This document shows positions 5,130 to 9,072 of a stretch of 9,072 nt of DNA, piece by piece. The stretch covers positions 1 to 9,072 of the forward strand of contig JBKPBQ010000540.1 in the NCBI GenBank assembly GCA_046726955.1. Reading direction: 5' to 3'. A program made the position numbers and the translations under genes. Numbering within the stretch: position 1 is the stretch's first letter; every line of letters begins with the position of its first letter. The notes beneath the pieces are model-generated. The model saw nothing but the letters and a program-made list of their open reading frames with translations, ran no database searches and was not told the origin of the DNA. Source of the stretch: CAVPGH01 sp046726955 (lineage in GTDB: Bacteria; Acidobacteriota; Vicinamibacteria; Fen-336).

Positions 5130-8100
5130 TCAGCGGCGCGCGCCGACGAGGACGAGCGACGACCAGTAGTAGGGCTTCGCGTACTCGGGGTTGCGGGCCA
5201 TGGTCCGGAGCTTCGCCTGCCGCAGTGCCTGCGCCTTCGGCCGTCCTCCGAGCAGCTCGCGGTAGAAGTCGATCACGAGGTCCGACGAGGCGGCGTCGCT
5301 CACCGGCCAGAGGGAGACGAGCAGGCTTTCCGCGCCGGCAAAGAGGAAGCCGCGGGTGAAGCCGATGATGCCTTCGCCCCGGGCGAGGCGTCCCCGGGCC
5401 GTGTCGCAGGCTCCGAGGACGACGAGGTCGGCGTTCAGGTGGAGGCCGTAGCTCTCGCCGAGGTAGAGGACGCCGTCCTCCGCGGATCCCGGCTGCGCGG
5501 CGAGCAGCAGCTTCGACCGCCCGGGGTGCTCTTCGTCCACGATCCCGTGGGTCGCGAGGTGGACGTAGCGGTAGCGCTCGAGATCCGCGGACTTGAGGCG
5601 GCCCTCGGTCGCCTCGCGTCCGAGGTAGGTCCGCGAGCGCGAGTCGAACCAGTCGCCGAAGAAGCCGCGCCGTCTCGCGAAGAGCTCGCGGACGGTGGTC
5701 ACCTCCCGTCGCGAGGCGGGCAGGGGCGCGACGTCGGGCGCGGCTCCGGCCGAGACGAGGGGAGCGAAGCCCACGAAGTCGTCCGGCGGCTCGTGGTCCC
5801 GGCGGCGCACGCCCTGCAGGGCGACCGTCGCGGAGTACGCGTAGCTCACGGCGTGATCTCGCAGGACCCAGGGCAGGTCGCCGGAGGCCTTCGCGGAGTC
5901 CACGTCGCTCTGCAGGAGGCCCTCGAAAGGAACCGTGCTCAGCAAACCGTCCGGGACGACCACGAGCTCGCGCGCCTTTATCCGGTCCGCGACCGGGGCC
6001 AGGAGCTGGCGGTAGAGGCGATGCGCGACACCCAGGTAGGAAGCCTCGTTCCGCTCCACGATCGCGCGGCGCAGCTCCTCGATGTCGGCCTCGAGCGAAG
6101 GCTGGCGCGAGACGCTCGCGACCGCGAGGTCCTGCGGCGTGATCGTGAAGACGAAGACCTCTTTCCGGCCCAGGAAGTACTCGACGAGAACCGTCCCTTC
6201 GTCGAGAGCGCGCGCCTGGACGTCCGCCGGGCTCGCCGTGTCGAACCGGTACTTGAGGTCGAAGTAGGCGGGATAGTCCTTTTCGAGGCGTTGCTGCAGC
6301 GCCTCGTACTCGCGCTTGAGGGCGAACTGTGTCTCGCGGAGGGGCTGGAGCTTGCCTTCGTCGTCGCCGTTCTCGAGCTGCGCCTCTGTGAACCGCTGGC
6401 TCGCGGCGGCGAGGTCGTTCCGGAGCTGCCGCTCGCGGTCGAGGACTTCGCGGGGGAGTCCGGCGAAGGAGCGCGCCTCGGCCTCGTTCAGCGCATCCCG
6501 GAGGATGCCGACCTTGCTCCTCTCGGCAAAGCGGAAGGCCTTCTCCAGGTGCTGCTCGTCGTTCGTGGAGCGATAGAGCTCGACCTCGGTCCCGATGGCC
6601 TCGTCGTAGATCTCGGTGGCAGTATCGGCAATCCGCAGCTTGGAGCCCTCGGCCCGGTAGCCGGCGCGCATGCGGTCGATCAGGCGCACGGCGTGCTCGT
6701 AGACGCGGGCCGCCGCCTCGGGCTGCCGACGATCCGTCTTTCCCGCCGCCAGCCGGGCGCGGGACCGGGCCGCTCCCTTGAGAGCGCTCAGGAGGAGCTC
6801 CTCGGAAAACGCGGTGTCGAGCGGAGGGTCGAGATCGGGATCGGGCCGGGTCGGCGGGAGATGGTTGGCGGCAATGGCCTCGTCGAAGAAGCGGAGCGCC
6901 TCGGCCGCCTCGCCCTTCTCCAGGTACAGCTCGCCGAGGTTCACGAAGTCCTCGGCCACATCGGGATGGGACCGGCCGTGGATCCTCGAGTCGATCGCCA
7001 GGGCCTTGCGGCAACCGCGGTCGGCCCGTACGAAGTCGTGCCTCGCCCGGTAGGCTTCGGCGAGCGTGCTGTGGATGATCGCCGCGTCGCGGCCGCCGCC
7101 GTCGGGGAGCGAGAGCTGGATAGCGAGCGCCTTCTCGAGCACTCCAATGGCCCTGTCCGCCTCGCCCTTCCTGGTGAGGGCCGCGCCGAGGGCGTTGTAG
7201 GTCTGGACGGCCAGCGGGCTCCTTTCTCCGAGGGCGGGAAGGAAAATCTTCAAGGCCGTCTCGGCGCTGGCGATGCAGGAGTCGTAGTCGCGCTTCATCA
7301 GATGAAGAGTTGCCAGATTGAAGTGGATGAGGCCGACGTTCGCGTGCGCATCGCCCAGGGCCGCCACCTGGAGCGGCAGCGCCTTCTCGTAGTAGGCGAG
7401 GGCCTCGTCGTAGTCGCTCTTGCTCCAGTAGACGTTGCCCAGGTTGGAGTACGCCGCAGCCAGGCTCGCGCCACGCCGACGCTCGGCGCTTTCCAGGATC
7501 CGGACGGCCTGCTCGAGGGCCTCGATCGCCAGGTCGTATCTCGCGAGTCCCCACAAAGCGGCGCCCCGTCCGATCAGCGGATCCTCGAGCTGCGGCTGGC
7601 CGGGGAGCGCGCGGTAGATGGCCTCGGCTTCGTCGAAGAACGAGAGCCCCCGCTCGTCCTCGCCGAGGTCCACGTAGGCTGCCCCCATGCGAACGAGGAT
7701 GGCCGCGGCCTCCTTCGTCCGGCCGCTCCCGGCCGCGCGGCGCATGGCGAGCGCCTTCTCGAGGAGCACCAGACCCTCCTTCGAGCGTCCCATCGAGACG
7801 TAGACCGTTCCGATCTCGTGATAGCCGCGCCCCACCTCGGGGTGATCCGGCCCGAGCTTCTCCCGGGCGGTGGCCAGCGTCGCGTTCAGCTCCTCGAGCG
7901 CGGCCTCGTAGTCTCCCTGGCTAGAGATCGCGCCGCCGTGGAGATTCCGGGCGCGAACGTACCCTTCCCAGTCGCCGTCCCTCTCGAAGAGCTCGCACGC
8001 CTTCTCGGCCTCGAGCCGCGCAAGGTCATAGTCCTCGCGATCGCGTGCCTCCTCGCCCCGCGCGAGGTGCTCGGCGGCCGACACCGGGGACGGCGGCGGG

Positions 8101-8210
8101 CTTCCCCTCGTCTCGTGCGGGGCGGAAGTGGATCGCTCCGGCGCTCGCGAACACGCGCCGGCCAGGAGCAGGGCCGCCGCGAGCCGTGACGCCCGGCGCG
8201 GAGTCGTCAA
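5130..8210 (-). CDS. TPR-CHAT domain lipoprotein (caspase-like peptidase family)
   Basis: The protein is about 1026 aa. I favour TTG 8210 as start. It overlaps the hydrolase stop (TTGA) and gives a compact lipoprotein signal: TTPRRASR, then LAAALLLAGA and Cys20, with a Ser/Pro-rich linker after it. ATG 8261 in the same frame is the alternative. About ten TPR units of roughly 40 residues span 44-450 (for example AAYSNLGNVYWSKSDYDEAL). Next come a helical segment (AFRFAERSKVGILRDAL) and a probable coiled coil around 560-640. The C-terminal CHAT domain lies in about 675-1024. It carries the caspase-type dyad His888 (HLATHG) and Cys935 (VVLGACDTARG), followed by GEGIIGFTRGFLFAGA. CHAT proteins are often proteases activated by partner binding through the TPRs. 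An outer, lipid-anchored location is unusual for a caspase-like enzyme. Its target is unknown. No ECF-type promoter like those at 1916-2342 is seen upstream. Confidence 0.9.
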   Translation of the reverse strand: MTTPRRASRLAAALLLAGACSRAPERSTSAPHETRGSPPPSPVSAAEHLARGEEARDREDYDLARLEAEKACELFERDGDWEGYVRARNLHGGAISSQGDYEAALEELNATLATAREKLGPDHPEVGRGYHEIGTVYVSMGRSKEGLVLLEKALAMRRAAGSGRTKEAAAILVRMGAAYVDLGEDERGLSFFDEAEAIYRALPGQPQLEDPLIGRGAALWGLARYDLAIEALEQAVRILESAERRRGASLAAAYSNLGNVYWSKSDYDEALAYYEKALPLQVAALGDAHANVGLIHFNLATLHLMKRDYDSCIASAETALKIFLPALGERSPLAVQTYNALGAALTRKGEADRAIGVLEKALAIQLSLPDGGGRDAAIIHSTLAEAYRARHDFVRADRGCRKALAIDSRIHGRSHPDVAEDFVNLGELYLEKGEAAEALRFFDEAIAANHLPPTRPDPDLDPPLDTAFSEELLLSALKGAARSRARLAAGKTDRRQPEAAARVYEHAVRLIDRMRAGYRAEGSKLRIADTATEIYDEAIGTEVELYRSTNDEQHLEKAFRFAERSKVGILRDALNEAEARSFAGLPREVLDRERQLRNDLAAASQRFTEAQLENGDDEGKLQPLRETQFALKREYEALQQRLEKDYPAYFDLKYRFDTASPADVQARALDEGTVLVEYFLGRKEVFVFTITPQDLAVASVSRQPSLEADIEELRRAIVERNEASYLGVAHRLYRQLLAPVADRIKARELVVVPDGLLSTVPFEGLLQSDVDSAKASGDLPWVLRDHAVSYAYSATVALQGVRRRDHEPPDDFVGFAPLVSAGAAPDVAPLPASRREVTTVRELFARRRGFFGDWFDSRSRTYLGREATEGRLKSADLERYRYVHLATHGIVDEEHPGRSKLLLAAQPGSAEDGVLYLGESYGLHLNADLVVLGACDTARGRLARGEGIIGFTRGFLFAGAESLLVSLWPVSDAASSDLVIDFYRELLGGRPKAQALRQAKLRTMARNPEYAKPYYWSSLVLVGARR

Positions 8211-8892
8211 CGGCTCCCGCGGAAGAAACCGTCGATCTCCTTGCGAACCGGCCCCGGACACTCGAGGTAGGCGAAGTGCCCGCAGTCCTTCATGGTCACC
8301 AGGCGGGCCTTCGGCAGCGCCTCGGCGATGTGCGCGGCCACGAAGGACGAGATGAAGTCGTGGTCACCGTAGATCACGAGCGTGGGGATCGTCAGGCTCC
8401 CCAGCTTCGGCAGGAGGTCGTAGCCGTCGCGTGACCAGGTGTCGGCCATCAGCCGATCTTCGACGTGTCGAGCCTTGAGGATGGCGCGGCGACCGCGTCG
8501 GGATCGCCGGCCTTGTAGCCGTCGGTCGCGGCCGCGGCCTTGATCCGATCGAGGTCGGCTCCCAGCTTCTCGAGCCGCTCCTTGCGGAACTCCCGAAAGT
8601 CCTCCGCGCGTACGCCGTCGCCGGACCTTCCGCGTCCGCGCTGGTCGTAGTAGACGAGCCGGTAGGCGTCGGCCAGCCGGTCCATGTCGGGCAGGAGGTA
8701 CGTGTGGTCGAAGTCGGGCCCGCCGTGGAGGACGACGATCGGCTGGCCTCGGCCGATCTCGCGCGCGTACAGGCTCGCGCTTCCGACCGGGACTCGGACT
8801 TCGTGTGCCGGCTCCGCACCCGCGCCCGGCCGCGCGACGGCCGCGGCGAGGACGGCGACGATCAGGGGCTCCAGACGGATTGGCCTTCGCAT
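8207..8892 (-). pseudogene. Broken exported alpha/beta hydrolase (proline-iminopeptidase-like)
   Basis: The start at ATG 8892 has a clear site (GGGAGGG) and a signal peptide (MRRPIRLEPLIVAVLAAAVA, then GAGAEP). Frame one holds the oxyanion motif HGGPDFDH and YYDQRGRGRSGDG, then jumps at about 8600 from GVRAED to FREFRKERL. The nucleophile elbow (G-x-S-x-G) expected between these is absent. At about 8483 frame one continues into nonsense and stops at 8449. The rest of the fold (ILKARHVEDRLMADTWS, YGDHDFI with the acid, CGHFAYLE with the His) continues in another frame to 8207. Start to final stop is 686 nt, not a multiple of three. Two internal deletions, the second shifting the frame, explain this; the sizes are inferred from family layout, not aligned. 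No serine hydrolase activity is expected. The intact gene would have been translationally coupled to the CHAT gene. An assembly error is the alternative. Confidence 0.8.
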
Positions 8893-9018
8893 GGACGCCC
8901 TCCCAACGCCGATCGTAACCCTCCGAGAGGTCGGGCACCGCCGATTGACAGCGCCCTTCCGAGGATGGAAGCTGCCGCGGCTTCCCATTCGTTTCGCCGG
9001 CACGAAGGAGGACGTGCG
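8893..9018. promoter_or_regulatory. Divergent intergenic region with candidate promoter parts
   Basis: This 126-bp gap separates the hydrolase-CHAT operon from the rightward Tat-signal gene. A perfect -35 hexamer TTGACA lies on the plus strand at 8945-8950, but no convincing -10 follows at 17 nt. On the minus strand TACGAT (8917-8912) could serve as a -10 for the hydrolase, with a poor -35. The GGAA-type motif of the left part of the window is not present in good form. Confidence 0.35.
8967..8985. repeat. Inverted repeat, possible operator
   Basis: GGAAGC (8967-8972) and GCTTCC (8980-8985) form a perfect 6-bp inverted repeat around 7 nt. It lies between the TTGACA at 8945 and the start at 9019, a sensible place for a repressor site. 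It has no T-run and so is not a terminator. Confidence 0.35.
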
Positions 9019-9072
9019 ATGCAGCGCCGACGGCTCTTCCTGAAGTTGCTCGGCGGGCTGTCCGCCCTGGTC
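9019..9072 (+). CDS. N-terminus of a protein with a twin-arginine (Tat) signal, cut by the right edge
   Basis: Only 18 codons are visible. ATG 9019 follows a strong AAGGAGG site 8 nt upstream. The translation MQRRRLFLKLLGGLSALV has the twin-arginine pattern R-R-x-F-L-K followed directly by a hydrophobic stretch, as in signals that send folded, often cofactor-bearing, proteins across the membrane. The mature protein lies outside the window, so its function cannot be named. It is transcribed divergently from the hydrolase-CHAT genes. Confidence 0.72.
   Translation, partial: MQRRRLFLKLLGGLSALV

Noticed and set aside
5439..8189. A 916-codon open frame antisense to the CHAT gene
   Set aside because: It mirrors the codon phase of a strongly supported TPR-CHAT gene in high-GC DNA, has no domain motifs and is rich in Arg, Val, Glu and Gly as such shadows are.
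8207..8938. A single 243-aa protein covering the hydrolase region
   Set aside because: Its N-terminal half is Arg/Pro-rich out-of-frame translation; the real N-terminal hydrolase motifs lie in the other frame, so this is the C-terminal fragment of a broken gene.
1..9072. tRNA, rRNA, CRISPR array, insertion sequence or attachment site
   Set aside because: No cloverleaf, regularly spaced repeats, transposase or integrase sequence was seen on either strand.

Overview
This is a high-GC bacterial window, most likely chromosomal, with closely packed genes. An ECF sigma factor sits beside a zinc-finger anti-sigma protein with TPRs. There is also a large TPR-CHAT lipoprotein, a BNR-propeller protein and Gram-negative style export signals (lipoprotein and Tat). 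Together these fit an Acidobacteriota-like, or comparable diderm high-GC, lineage. That placement is inference: no rRNA or marker gene is present.

Layout. (1) 1-2176, minus strand, read right to left: a 61-aa unrecognised protein, a membrane anti-sigma factor with extracytoplasmic TPRs, an ECF sigma factor, and, one base after the sigma stop, an exported BNR/Asp-box propeller protein running off the left edge. (2) 2404-5101, plus strand, divergent from (1): a ketoacyl synthase III (KAS III) with an intact Cys-His-Asn triad, then a B12-type radical SAM enzyme resembling the HpnP (hopanoid C-2 methylase)/DUF4070 family. (3) 5130-8892, minus strand, convergent with (2): a 1026-aa TPR-CHAT lipoprotein with the His-Cys dyad present. 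Its probable TTG start overlaps the stop of an upstream alpha/beta hydrolase. The hydrolase is broken: the nucleophile-elbow region is missing and the reading frame changes. (4) 9019-9072, plus strand: the first 18 codons of a protein with a twin-arginine signal.

The most interesting signal is regulatory. The 7-mer TGTGGAA was found three times by eye, each time upstream of a gene in regions 1-2. Each copy is followed at the same distance by a TC-type -10 element (TGTGGAAWCS, 14 nt, TCWRK; this equals GGAAW, 16 nt, TC). This is the architecture of an ECF-sigma promoter. The three copies precede the anti-sigma/sigma genes, the 61-aa gene and the divergent KAS III-radical SAM operon. I infer a compact autoregulated envelope-stress module in which the local sigma factor switches on its own operon and a two-enzyme lipid or acyl-modification pathway. 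The CHAT lipoprotein and BNR protein are nearby exported components, but no copy of the motif was found in front of the CHAT operon.
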